The translations under genes and the position numbers were made by a program. From the NCBI RefSeq assembly GCF_041146795.1, contig NC_135176.1, positions 17,061,786 through 17,125,785 on the forward strand: a stretch of 64,000 nt of DNA, read 5' to 3'. Source of the stretch: Maylandia zebra (lineage: Eukaryota; Chordata; Actinopteri; Cichliformes; Cichlidae). Below are positions 52,053-64,000 of this stretch, piece by piece. The notes under the pieces are model-generated. The model ran no database searches. It saw only the letters and a program-made list of their open reading frames with translations, and was not told the DNA's origin. Each line of letters opens with the position of its first letter. The first letter of the stretch is position 1.

Positions 52053-52550
52053 TCATTTTGCCAGACTAGCCTCAGTATCTTTATGAACAAATGTGAACTC
52101 TGTTGGAGCCATTCCATCTCCTGGACCTAATCCCTCTAAAAGCTCAGACAGCAGTCCATAATGTAAACATATTGTGGCCTGTACTGTGTGTGGCACTAGT
52201 TGGGAAACCGGCATTACCTTATCTTGATTATTGTCCTTTTGTGGAGGGCTATTTTTTTTGGAAAAGACATCTAAATGCTTCCAAAGAAACAAACAATCAA
52301 AGAAAGCTGGAACAGGAGGAGAAGACTGGACGTATAAATCACACTCAAGGAAAGCCGTAAAAGAAATCTCCAGCTTCTGCCCTGGCTCCATTCGCAGACA
52401 GCTGTGAGAGTTACAGAGCTGATTTTGGACTTCTTCTTGATCAACTTCCAGACACAAAGTAGCCTTAGGTTTCTGGTTTATGATTCCAAGAAGACAGGCA
52501 AAGCTGTGAATATAATCTATCAACTCTGTTGTCTCAGGGTAAACGTACAC
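52053..52550 (-). other. 165-codon orphan open frame
   Basis: Longest open frame outside the genes. It reads EVQNQLCNSHSCLRMEPGQK and similar. It matches no family I know. A frame this long can arise about once by chance in this much sequence. Confidence 0.15.
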
Positions 52551-52726
52551 AGCTTAAACAAAACAATCGATCAAACAAACAAATAAACAACAAACAATTA
52601 AAGTGATTATTTTTGGGTGAGAAAATAATCCAAAAATCCTAATTAAATGCAATAATCTTTGCTCATTAGCTTCCAAAGATGTCTAATAAACTTGCACCAT
52701 CTAAATGTGAGTAAATGTCAGGTCAG

Positions 52727-52975
52727 AGTGGTCATGTGACGAGGCGTGACAGTGCAGTGACCAGTACGGCTATCCGTCGCAGGATGTGCTTCTGTTCCGG
52801 TGGAGTCAAAGGCCAAAGCCGCGTAGAACAACGCATCAGTGCAGCAATAAACAGGAAGCAGCTGATCCAGAAGGCCGACTTGAGTGACAACTTATCTCCC
52901 CCGGCGTACTTGACCTTGTCATCTTCCTCTTCCTCTGAAGTGTCCAGCACACACCTCACAGGCTAGGCCAAGGTT
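52727..52975 (-). other. Orphan open stretch with acidic run and hydrophobic segment
   Basis: An open frame of about 75 codons ends at TGA. It begins after an acceptor-like CCTTGGCCTAG, carries DTSEEEEDDKVKY and a hydrophobic SAFWISCFLFIAALM, and has G/C-leaning third positions. It could be a real last exon, an exon of a decayed gene, or chance. No family recognised. Confidence 0.25.
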
Positions 52976-53483
52976 CAGAAATCCCATAACACGTGCGCAA
53001 GACACGTACACACATAAACAAAGCAGTCACTGCTGTCGCATGAAGCTGCAAATTTCATTTTGGAAAACTATAGATGATGAAACAAAGCGAGGGGATGGTG
53101 TGTGTCTGTGTAGCATTATCCTTCTGGGGGGTATAAATTTGATCCAGAACATTCTCCTCCACCCTGCAAAGAATGTAGCAATGTAAGGTTTCGGGTAACG
53201 CAGCGCCTTTTTTTCATCTCTCTTTTTTCTTTCTTTCTTTTTTTCAGTCTCCAGCATGCAGACTTGTCTGTCATTAACACTATATATAGACTCATGGTGG
53301 CACATTCACAGCAAAATGTCACTATAGTTGTGCAACATGGCATCACATCTGGCTCACAACACCCACTAAATCTGCCCCCGTCTCTGCTGTTTTATGTGTT
53401 TGGTGACTGAGCCAGCTCGGTGTGTGGAAGTGCGACTCACTCTTTCCCACGATGCCGTGCATCAGCAGGCTGAAATGTGTGTT

Positions 53484-53486
53484 AGT

Positions 53487-53538
<52 letters not shown>

Positions 53539-53575
53539 AGGGGTGGAGGAAGCAGAGGAGATGGAATACTGAATG

Positions 53576-53653
<78 letters not shown>
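53484..53653. repeat. Compound repeat: (GT)n, 37-nt poly-G, then (CA)n
   Basis: GT units, a G run at 53501-53537, a short purine-rich spacer, then CA units at 53580-53653. The GT and CA arms are complementary. Homopolymer length is likely unreliable. Confidence 0.95.
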
Positions 53654-53656
<3 letters not shown>

Positions 53657-53659
53657 AAG

Positions 53660-56600
53660 ACACATTCAGGAACCTCCTGTGCCCATAGTGCAGAAGCTGG
53701 GCCCTAAATGGGCTTATACAGGAAGTTCTCAGCTTTGGCTACTTCCTGTTTGCTAGGAGCTTGTATTAGAAGCACATTGTGTGGTAGAAGGAGCTTTTCA
53801 GAAGAAATTCACTAAGTGTAACAAACCTTCATGCGACAGTGGAAGCAACTGTTCCAGCAGCAGTATCTCAGTCTCTACTAAATGCACACATTAAACATTT
53901 TTAGTAGAACTTCTGCTCATTTTATTTCTATGGAACGTGTCTTGAGTTACTCCAACTAAACAGTTTCCTATGACCACACAGCACGGTGGAGCCAATCAAC
54001 TGCGGCTATTGTACGCACAAGTTTAATGTTCATCAGCATAACAATGATAAAACTGTTAAGTCCATGCTTTATGGTCAGCAAGGTTTTATAGCATGTCTGT
54101 CAGCCAGAGGCTAAAAAGTTTCCTCAAAACCTAAACAATTTTAGGTCTTAAATCGAGGCTGTCGTACTTTTACTGTATCAGCCTGCTTGGTGCATTTGTT
54201 TTGTGACAATAAAACATTCTGATAGTGGGAGGAAGAAGGAGGAAGGGAGGTGTCATGCAGAGATAAATTAATGAGGAGGGGGAGGCAGGTTCGAAGGAGA
54301 GGAGGATGCAGCAGCGTGCAGGTATTGTGTTGATGTGATGTCCAAGTCGTGCAAAGAAGGTCGATTGAGATAATGGCTGGAGCAGGAAATAATAAGGGAA
54401 AAGGGAGAACTCCTCGAGAGATATAAGAGAAGTGATTCTGGTGATCTTCCCAACAGCATGCAACAGCCTCAGATAGATTGCACCCAATTCATTTTCTTCG
54501 CTAAACAAAACCTGGAAGCTCGTCAGAGGAACTGCTCTGATATCAGCCTCCATGTAAAGATATGCAAAGTGTCAGGGGCATTGTAGCTGTTCAAAAGTTA
54601 AACTGCCACTTTCCTGTTTGGACTCTTTATGTCAGGAATAAAAAAATTACCAATAAAAAAAAAAATGCAATCATCATGTGTGAATGTGTAAGTTAATGTT
54701 TAGTTAATGCTGGGAGGTCTTGTTGAGGTGAGGCCTGCCAAGTGGAAAAAGGCCAGGCTGTGAAATCGAGTCTCCAGACTTATAACAGTTCAGACATAGA
54801 TGATAAAGTTTTTAACATTTCTTCAACTGTAAGCATGTTATGGTGGTGACGTAGTTCGAGATAAGGGCTAAATATGAAGCTTAGAATTAGTGGAAATCTT
54901 CACTAAATGAAAAGAGGATTTAGTGAGGGATTTTGGAAAGCACTGAATTAAATATAGGAGATATTTCAGGGGTAAGTAGCTGCCACGGTGATATCTCAAG
55001 TCAAAACATTTCATTTCAGACATCATTTCCTTTTGGATGGTACATTATACGTGATTTGGTTCTTCGGAGCTCCATCTCTCACATCTCCTAGTAACAATGC
55101 CCTTTTCCTGCTCTGTCATTTATCATTCTATTTATCGTCGCAGTCTTTCCCTAAAAATAGTCCTGAAGCTGCACATGTCCATGCGGAAAACTCACCTAAA
55201 CAATGCACCAGTAAAAATCACTGAACCTAAAAAAAAGGCAAGCGGAAACCACACATAACCAACAGGAAGTGTGATGCCAACACCCAGCAAAATGGCAAAA
55301 CTTCAAAAACAAAGCATCTCCACTAAATTTATATTCAATTCAACTTTTACTTCCTTTTAAGTGGGATCAGCACAAATGGACAATGTAGAAGTTTTGAAAG
55401 AAGAGTGAAATCCACCGGCCTGGTGTGTGGTTGCATGGTTTGGAGAATGGCCTCAAAGCAAAGTAAGCTATAAAAATCTCTCTAAGAATACCCTAGAGGC
55501 ACAGATGTGGACAAAGACAACTTTAGACGGTGTACTTTGGAAAACAGAAGAAAGACAGTATTAGTGAAAGTCTTGCTGGAGTTAAAAGAAAGGGCACTTA
55601 TTCTGTAACATTTTTTAATGTCCAGGATTTTAAAAGTCTGGCTACATTTTGCTGGGAAGCTAATTAAAGATTTTAAAGGATAACACTAGCATTAGTCTGT
55701 ATTTCTTTTCCAATTTTCGACAAATACAAAGCCCAAAATGAAGAAAAGACTGGCCATTTCTCAATGATTCACTACTTCTCGGCGTTATCTGTAGCGCTGA
55801 TTCCAATCTGATTTATTTTGAGCCTTGTCATAGAACTTTCATTCATCTGTAAGAAGAATTGAGAGTCATTTTTGAAAACAACCGGGTACCAGACTTTAAC
55901 TGATGGGAGTAAGCGGTACATTTGTTTAACCGTTACTGACTGCAAGACGTTTTATGATGTCTAGGCACTGATATCTAAAATACATCTAAAATACATAAAC
56001 TGGCCCAAACAAAGCCATATAGTCAAAGCCAAAGTAAACGTTGTCATCTCCACTATGTATGTCATTAGAAAAAAAAGAGATTCGAAGTATTTTTATTGTG
56101 AAATTGAATCAAAAAGTAGTTTCCCTTAAATTCCTAGTCATATGCGATGTCCAGACAAATTATGAGCAGAAACAGACAATCAGTTGAAATCCCTGAATCT
56201 ATTTAAAATAAAAGAAACATATGATTTTTTTTAATCTTATAGACTTTGTCGACAAAGTCTTATATATAAGATATAAGATTTTTATGCCTTTTTTTAAAGA
56301 AATCAAAAATACTCCAAAGTGAACTTTTTGAATTACAGAAGTCCCCCATTAAGGGGATCAGTGGTGTTTTGGCCATGGGAAAGGAAGGTCTGAGTAAAGC
56401 ACTGCTCTTTCCTCTTTTGGCACAGAGTCACAGAGTGACGCGGTGACCTCATCCCATCCTGTTGCACAGGAAAGGTGGATCAGATAGCCGGGGTCGGCAC
56501 CTGCAGAGACACAGTGTGTGTGACTGAGAGACTCACAGAGAGAAGTGCCAAAAAACAAGAACTTGTGAACTTGTGCACAGACGATATTAGGTACCAACAT

Positions 56601-59159
56601 AAGGACTGCAATGAAAACATTTTGATGTGTGTGAAAGTGGGAATAACATAAAATGGAAACAGACACATTTACCTCATACCTCAAAACAAAGGGAAAAATA
56701 ATAATTTATAGTGTTGAAGTTGTTACATTTATGTTATCCGTTACTTACTGATAGCATCAGCTTGTTCCAGTAAGTTTCAAAGAAACTAAGTGAGCTGCAG
56801 TCAACTGTGCATGAGTGTTTGTATAGGATAGAGGTACCCTGCCAATGAGCCCAGTGGTACAGCCAATATAGACAGGCCCCTCCATTAGCTCCTAACGATG
56901 CAAGACCTCACAGCTAGTAAGTAGTTATAAGCTAACCACCACATTATATGTATTTCTGTAGTGTGCTTATAGATTGGGGTTTTTTATTCCCAGATAATGA
57001 AAATTAGTAGACATAACAGAAATATGAATTTATTCCTTTCTGTGGATGCTGGTTTAATCCGTTTTGCTATGGATGTACAGACTTGGAATGAATACAAAGC
57101 TTATCTAAGTGTTGACGTTCTATAAATTGATAACCCCCAAATTGATGAACTCCAGCTGATTGGGGTTATCATAGTCAGGATGTCGATTTTGTGGTTAGAG
57201 GGAGGAAATGACAGACAGGATAGACACAGGAGCCAAATAAATCCTTTCACGATATTCCATGGTCACGATGTATGTTTGGATCTAGGAGTATGTGTCTGTG
57301 CGTACGTGGGTGTCAGTATTTGACTGAGATATTACATTTATGAACGTGTGTGGCAATGACGTAAATCTCACAGTGGTCTCCACCATGGTGGTGAGTCCCA
57401 CCAAAAGTGTCACACCCAAACCATCTGCTCTTGGTTAAAGCTGTGTAATTGTTAGGCTGAGGCAAGTGTTCATGCAGCAGAATCAAGGCTAAATGAATTC
57501 ACTCACAAACACCTAGAATATGGTTACAGTAGAGTTGGACTTTGGTTGGTCAATAGTGGTTTATAACCCACATATTTGTGTCCACATATATGTTGCCCAG
57601 TAGCCACCAGTATCATTTTCCTAACAGTTTCAAGTTAATTCTCAGCGAGCAAACCTTTGTCTGATCCGTTCACGACTTTGCACCTTTTAAACTTGTCAGA
57701 GCTTTTCTGCCAGGTAATGCTTTTCAAACCCAGCATGGTAAGTACTGAGCTCATAACTTCCAGGCAACAATTGTGCCTGTTTTTATAGATTTTTATATCC
57801 CGTGTCATATCCAGTTCAAGTGATTTTGTGGCCTCGGATTCAGCCAGGAGGTAAAAATACATTTCTTTTTTACACGGGATCAACTGGTTCTTTTACCTAA
57901 CACTCAAACAACATCATAAAATGTGATAGGTGAATTTCTTATGTTCTCGTCCTCTTCTCCTTCCCTCTGGTATAAGATAATACTTTAACGTTAGCACACT
58001 GCACTACTGTCATGACTTATGGTTCAATCACAAAGTGACAAACATCATAATATGGGGAGATTATGCTTGTTTGTGTTTCATAAATCACTGTTGCCTGCTT
58101 TAGCCATTAACCAAACAGTTTTTAGTGTAAATTGGGTCTGTTGTAGAGTTCACTGGGTTTGAGTCCATGGTGTCTGGCCATCATGTCCCACTCGCTGTGG
58201 TTAAATATAGCACTTAGTGGTAAAAATGTTAAAGTACCACTTCCCCTATACTGACTGCAACAACACATCTATCTCTGGTGGACTCCTAAACCAAGAGGGG
58301 ACTGACTGATTGCTGTCCTTGACACCACCACCACTCCCACGAGCCCCCTTTTCACACATTCTCCTGCGACACAGCTCTCCCTCATCTACCTCTCCTCCAT
58401 TGCTCTGCTTCAGTGATGCAGGTAGAGGCTTGACCTAAAATCTGGGGTGATGAATGACTCTCATCTTGCTGATTCTAGTAGTGTGTGTGTGCGTGTACAT
58501 GCATGGGTGATGGTTGTGTGGTCTATATGTGTCTGAACCTCAGCCCAGCCTGATCTGCTGCAGGTTATAGTCACAAGCTTTAAGATGCCTGTAAAATCTC
58601 ATCAATTACCCTAAACACAACTTCAAAAAATAAATTTGGTTACATATGTAACAGTATTTCCTCCCATATGAAAAAAAAGGATTTAAGGCATTGTTGTGAA
58701 GTGTAAAAGTGTCATTCAATTGCATAAATATAAGTAATTGGTCATTTTATTTAACTGTAAACTATAATAATTTTATTATTACCATTTAAACTTGGAATTT
58801 AAATGCTAGTACAATTAGATATTCATGAGAACGCCGCATTCCCGAATCACTATCACATGGGCTATGATTCTAATTTTTCGTCATTAATAAAAAGGATCAG
58901 AAAGGTTAAAATGGAAAAATATATACAGGGACCTGCATAATGACTAGTGCTTTGATGGCGCATGGTGCGCTTCTTTGTTTCAAAGACTTGGCCACTTCCA
59001 CTGAACGGAGCTGGGGGGCACCAAAGTCTGCTCTCCAGTCTTCCTCCCTACTGTATTTCACAGCCTCCCTCACGTCTGTCCCCCCTTTTGTGTAGCTACC
59101 CGAATAAATTAGCAATCCAAGTAAGTGAAGGAGGAAGGAAGAGGTGGAGGAGGGTATGG
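53660..59159. other. Intergenic, nothing recognised
   Basis: No exon or transposon identified. A purine-rich patch lies near 54,225-54,310, and a 20-bp perfect palindrome with a gtcgac centre at 56241-56260. Confidence 0.45.
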
Positions 59160-59726
59160 AGCTGAGTAGGGGGCTGGGCCTTGTGGCGGACGATTCGGCT
59201 TTCGGTTGGTGAGGTGCACTGTACCCTGAAGCGACTCTGTCTCAACACGCACAGACACACATCCAAAAAGCACCGTGTCTCAATGACTGGATGCTGAGAG
59301 AGAGAGAGAGGGAGCGAGAGAGAAGCGAAAAGTGAAACACTGAAGATCAACGAGAGACTGTGCAGAGGACCACAAGCGTCTCCTTTCTGCTGCAGATAGT
59401 GAAGAAGCCGTGCAGCTTCCCAGCTGATCCAAACGCGCTCACCTGACTCTCGGGGACGGAGACGCATAAAAACCCTTCCCTGTGGAATACCCAACCTGTC
59501 GGTCAGCGGGATTAGAGCATCTGTGGAATTAGCACTACTGGCGTTTTCTGTTGATATTATGGAACATCAAAAAGCCTAGTCCAGCTGGCCAGCAAGGTTC
59601 CATTCAAGATTCTGTCCTGGCGGATTGTCTGTCGTTTGTGAGGGACTGGAAACCCGTTTGCATACTAATCAGGTTGTGAAGGGGATATCCAGGGTGCACA
59701 TCCAGAGCAGCGGGGGTCCGATGAGT
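59160..59726 (+). promoter_or_regulatory. Candidate first exon and promoter of an unidentified plus-strand gene
   Basis: G/C-richer than its surroundings, with a GA-rich patch at 59,299-59,322. The sequence gggggtccgATGAGT meets a perfect donor GTAAGT at 59727. If the ATG at 59721 starts the protein, the first exon codes only Met-Ser. Several upstream ATGs lie in the leader. No matching second exon is in the window, so the next intron exceeds 4 kb. Confidence 0.4.
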
Positions 59727-62700
59727 GTAAGTGATCGCTTTTTACTTATCTAAACAGTGGTGTCTCATTCACGGAATAAGAATAAAGAATAAATGCAGGC
59801 AGACAGTCTCTTACTGGGAGGAGGCTGGTGGTTTCCCATGCAGAGGGGTATGCACCCTGCATCTGCACCTTGCGTGCATGGGCTGATAGCTGATCTCTGT
59901 ACTGTGCTGTGGAAGGCTATACTAGAGAGACTCAAAAGTAGCACAAGATCAGCGCATCACAGTGATGCACAGTAACTTAATATTGATTATTGATTCCCAA
60001 TCAGAGAGGATGGAAAAAAAGAGTGATTCATCCCCATTTGAAATGAAAAAGCGGCCAATCCGGTCGACTACCACACAAGCTAATTACGCTTTATGGAGCT
60101 GGTAACGGCAAGTCAGTGGTTTCTTCCACAGTGTTGGCAGACTCAGAGTAGCTACTCTTTTTATTTTGGAGGGACGACAGAACCACTTAATGGGAAACAC
60201 CATGAAGTGCACAAAGTGGGTCAGCGTTTGTTAAAAGTATTTCTCAGGGAGACCAACTGGTGTGACAATGAAAAATGCCCGCAAGGCATCACTAGCGGAA
60301 AGAATTTTAAATATTGCTGTGTACCACTGAGCAGCAGACCCTATGTGTGCCTTACACATAGGGTCTGCTCTGCAAATGCTGCTGTAGCTCCTCATTTCTG
60401 CTTTTCTGATTATGAAAACAGAACCTCAGACTGGAGCTGGACTCTCTCAGTAGACATGGACTGTATACTTTAGTTTAGTTTGGACTGCTCATGGCAGTTT
60501 TGTTATGCGGCAAACAGATTTTGACTCAATCTAACTTTTCCCCCCTCTAACATAAAAGTGTTGTTATTTCAGCCATTTCTGTCTGTATATGTTTACATGG
60601 CCAAAAGCTAAAAATGGGAACCCACAGGCATATTTGAACTCCTAACCACAATACTTATTCCAGTCATATCTGGTGTCCACTGAGCTCCTCGGCACTTGGT
60701 TTTCTGCTGCATGCAGGGGATACTGATGTTTGCATTATTGCACTATCCACTTACATCGTCCCATGTGCTCCAGCCTTGCAGTACACTGACCTCAGAGACA
60801 GCCTCTGGTCTGCATAAAAACAGCAAGAGTTTGGTTTCTTGCAGAGTGATGAGGCGTGCAGCAAGACATTTTTCTAACAGGAACCATATGCATATCTAGT
60901 GCCACTAGTAGCTACAACTGAGCAGAGCCTCAGTTTATACTAACAACTTATAATTATTCACATCAGCTACTCGGCAGAACAGATCCTTCTTCGCAGGAGA
61001 AGGATTTTAAACAACCCGGGTTATTTTCACAGTTGTTTTTATCTCGTCCTGGTAAATTCATGCTCCCTGATGCAAGAGGAGTATATCTGGAGGCTGGATT
61101 AGCTTTTAATTTGATGCTGGGTGGGGCTCATTCTGTTTCTTCAATCTTGAAATCCTACATCTGAATCACACTGACATACAGCCAAATATTGTTCTATTTC
61201 AGTTTTTGAGCTGTCATCAATTTCTTTTTCCTTGTTCATTCTAATGCTCTTCCTTAAGGGATTGTCCAAGCTACCGCTTTATTCCTTTTTTGCAAATCTC
61301 AAGCAATGTTTGGGAGTTTACCCTGAAATACATAGGGTAATCAAATTGTGCATTTGCCACCCACATTGACACTGAAATTCTGTTAGTACTGTATACACCA
61401 TTGTCCTCTTTGCAACTCCCACAAAAGCCACGTAAGAAAGAAAAATAGCTCTTTTCCCAGTCAGGTTTCATTACTTGCGTGATATAATCCCATAACTCTT
61501 TTCTCACTGTCTGATTTAAAAAAAAAAAAAGATTGCGAAAACAATACACATACAGTATTGCAGAGAAAACTGTAGCGGGTAAAATCTTTTGTGTTTCAGC
61601 TCATCATCTCAAACCACCAAGTGCTGCCAATGAGGGAGAGCGAAGTGAGAAAAACTGAAAATATCTTCCCCATCCAAATGATGCCTCTGAAGCAAAAAAA
61701 AAAATCTAATTGTATCCCAGAACTGTTTTTTCCTGGGTTTTTGTTTCTCAAGCATGTGAAATCAGTGTCTGAGCACAAATATCGGAAAGTGACTCACAGA
61801 CTCCTCTCCATCTAACTCTTCCTCTTGCACGCACACTCACACACAAATACACAACAAACCCTAACACGTGATAAATGCCAAGTTAGACTCGTGTTCTCTC
61901 AGGTATGCAAATATGATGCAGACGCACTACCAGCCAGCAAAACACAAACACAAACATAAACAGCAAAGGTTGTTTCCATTCTCTCTGGCTCCACGATGAG
62001 TAGCTCGTGTGTTAAATATTTACCCTCCATCTTTTTACTCACTGCATGCTGCTGCTGCCTCGAGACTGTGTCGGTGTTTTTATTTACCTCTCAGTCTGCC
62101 ATCGTAGACATAACATAAGCCAAAGACCCAATATTTTGGGACTTTAATGCCATCTTAATTTATTACGGAGGGTGTAGACCATAAGCAGTTGTAGGCTGCA
62201 GTGCTGTGTGAGGGAGTAGCTCTATTTTCCTGGAAAGTCACTTCTTGTTTGCATCACCATCCACACAGGAAGGCCAGACTGTTATTAATAGCTTTACTAG
62301 TAGAGTTAGAAGCAAGATTTCTGCTGATCAGGAGTCTCATCTGCTAACTACTCCTCGATTGTTCTTTGTTATAATCCCACGTCTTGATTAACAGCTACAA
62401 TCGCCAAGTTGGTCATCTTGTTATCATTATGATTTGTGAAGTTTTCCCACTTTAAATCCTGGCTTACATGTGCATGGATTACCCAAAATGAAAATCACAG
62501 TTCTGTGTAGAACAGCCGCATTCTTGCTGCTGCAACTGCGGAAGATCATTTTTGAGTTATGAAGTACAAGATTATTCTTCCCACTGTGTGGTCATAGACT
62601 TGCTTATCTTATGAATATACTAGCAAACTTCATCAAACCCCCGTTAGTCAGTCATCCAAAGTCTTGCCTCATCTTTGAGCTCACACTGAAAACTATTTTC

Positions 62701-64000
62701 AGAGTTCTCTGTAGTCTGTCCCTCTTTGGGAAATACAGATCTTACCTTTCAATGTATGGAATGAAAATCCATTTATCTGTGGCACTGGAGAAGATATTAC
62801 TGTAGGACAGTCTCAACCATTCAAAGGAAATGGCTTGACTCTCCTGTCAGACGCTGAGCTTTTGGTTTGTTCTGAAACCCATATTTTGAACTGCTGTCTT
62901 CATTCATGGTCTTTGTCCTGGCAGTGGGGATCCTACTGTAATGATAAACCGAACATGAAAGATTACAGACAAATGGGGAGAAAAAAAGAAGAGGCTTTCT
63001 GCATGGCTTTTGGACCAGTTTCCCTACTTTACCAAAGCGCTAAGCTTGAAATGCATTACCTTGCTACACTCTCATCTTAAAATTCAACATCAAACATTAT
63101 CCCATAAACTGAGTGGCTTTTAGCTGATTCATGATTAAGACCTAGAAGACTGACTGCTTTGAATGGGTTGCTATATTCCTGATTGAAGCTGCAGATGGAA
63201 ACCTCTAAAGCTTTATGTTGTCTCAAGTTTCAAGTTGGTGTGACACTGACTTCCAGAAGTGTGGCCAGACCACTGGAAATGTGAGTGCCTTGTTGTTGTA
63301 GCAGATGAATGGGTAAATGCATGCGTGTGTGCACGAAAGTAAGTGTGTGGCTATAGCTGAGATCTCTCATTAGGGGAGCAACTAATCACTATTTGCAATT
63401 AGCAATTAATCTCTCAGCTGTTTTCTTAACTAACACAGTAACCATTTAATCTGTCAGAAACTACTAGAAAACCCTTCTATAATTTCCAATATTCTAATAC
63501 TCAACAGTCCAAAACTTAAACTTCGTTCATGTACATATGTGTATAACACTATTAGTGGCAGTTACGTAATTTGTTATCTTTGCAGCACTGTAGCCTTAGA
63601 TAATAGCAGAAAGATTTCTGCTGAGATTGTTTTATTGATTCTCCCTCAGTGAGGAGATGATTAGTACTGGCAAATGCTCCACTTCTACTCACATGTATTG
63701 GAATGAAGTGATGTATTCATTTCATTAGACACACGAAGGGATGAATTTAGGCTCTGAACAAAGATGAATGAAATGCGGTAACTGGCTTCTGCCCATGTGA
63801 GCGCTTTATGGATAAGGAGTGTCTGCGCTCAGAGTCAAGCACGCCGAGCGGGGAAGAAGAGAGAAGCTGTCTGTGTAGCGTCTCATGTGTTTTTAATGAA
63901 GTAAGTGAGATGATCTGAGCTTCTGGTAACTTCAAACACTTGCGGCGAGCTGAGAGCTGTATAGGGCATCGCAGCTCAGGTGAAGCAATGTGTTATGCAA
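59727..64000 (+). other. Presumed first intron of the unidentified gene
   Basis: No exon recognised up to the window end. It contains a perfect 16-bp-stem hairpin at 60333-60369 and an AT-rich homeodomain-type cluster near 63,384-63,420. Confidence 0.35.
60333..60369. repeat. Perfect inverted repeat (16-bp stem, 5-nt loop)
   Basis: Arm agcagaccctatgtgt, loop gcctt, then the exact reverse complement. Short for a miRNA precursor. Confidence 0.9.

Noticed and set aside
53580..53653. CRISPR-like regular repeat
   Set aside because: It is a dinucleotide microsatellite in a vertebrate genome.
54170..54553. 127-codon minus-strand frame
   Set aside because: Sits over a purine-rich tract, which lowers stop frequency on the other strand. 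No family match.
60333..60369. miRNA gene
   Set aside because: The stem is 16 bp, too short and too perfect for a typical pre-miRNA, and I recognise no known miRNA sequence.
60093..60473. 126-codon plus-strand frame
   Set aside because: No splice signals, no family, and the inverted repeat lies inside it. Probably chance.

Overview
This window is nuclear DNA from a vertebrate, almost certainly a teleost fish. The genes are split by GT-AG introns. The interspersed repeats are teleost-type: Tc1/mariner fossils, a hAT-like MITE, tRNA-headed SINEs and LINE tails. The one full pathway protein reads as fish synaptojanin-1. I cannot name the species; a percomorph is a guess. There is no operon, CRISPR array or prokaryotic feature.

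Layout. (1) About 1-16,150, minus strand: most of synj1. Twenty-one coding exons, placed base by base with consistent phases, give residues 1 to about 1013. They cover the Sac phosphatase domain, the inositol 5-phosphatase domain and the RRM-like domain. The proline-rich C-terminus lies beyond base 1. (2) About 16,100-16,520: a compact head-to-head promoter between synj1 and the next gene. (3) 17,103-23,666 and 28,414-32,848, plus strand: two complete tandem SLC46A3-like transporter genes, with five coding exons each and identical intron phases (478 and 469 residues). Their intron 3 is still alignable, and parts of exon 2 are nearly identical, which suggests a fairly young duplication or gene conversion. 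(4) About 33,100-59,100: a gene-poor stretch with fossil repeats (a LINE fragment, two Tc1 remnants, one of them split by a SINE, and a second SINE), microsatellites and three unexplained open stretches on the minus strand. (5) About 59,160-59,726, plus strand: a GC-rich candidate first exon ending in a strong donor, whose intron runs to the window end. I could not identify this gene.

Function. Synaptojanin-1 removes phosphates from PI(4,5)P2 and PI4P during clathrin uncoating at synapses. The SLC46 pair are 12-helix MFS transporters, probably lysosomal and proton-coupled by family analogy. I see no functional link between them beyond the shared promoter.

I did not find a convincing new system. 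The best leads are the tandem SLC46 pair with its conversion-like tracts, the shared promoter, the nested SINE-in-Tc1 insertion, a 700-bp hAT MITE with a perfect 8-bp target duplication, an unnamed repeat family present twice, and the three minus-strand orphan open stretches.
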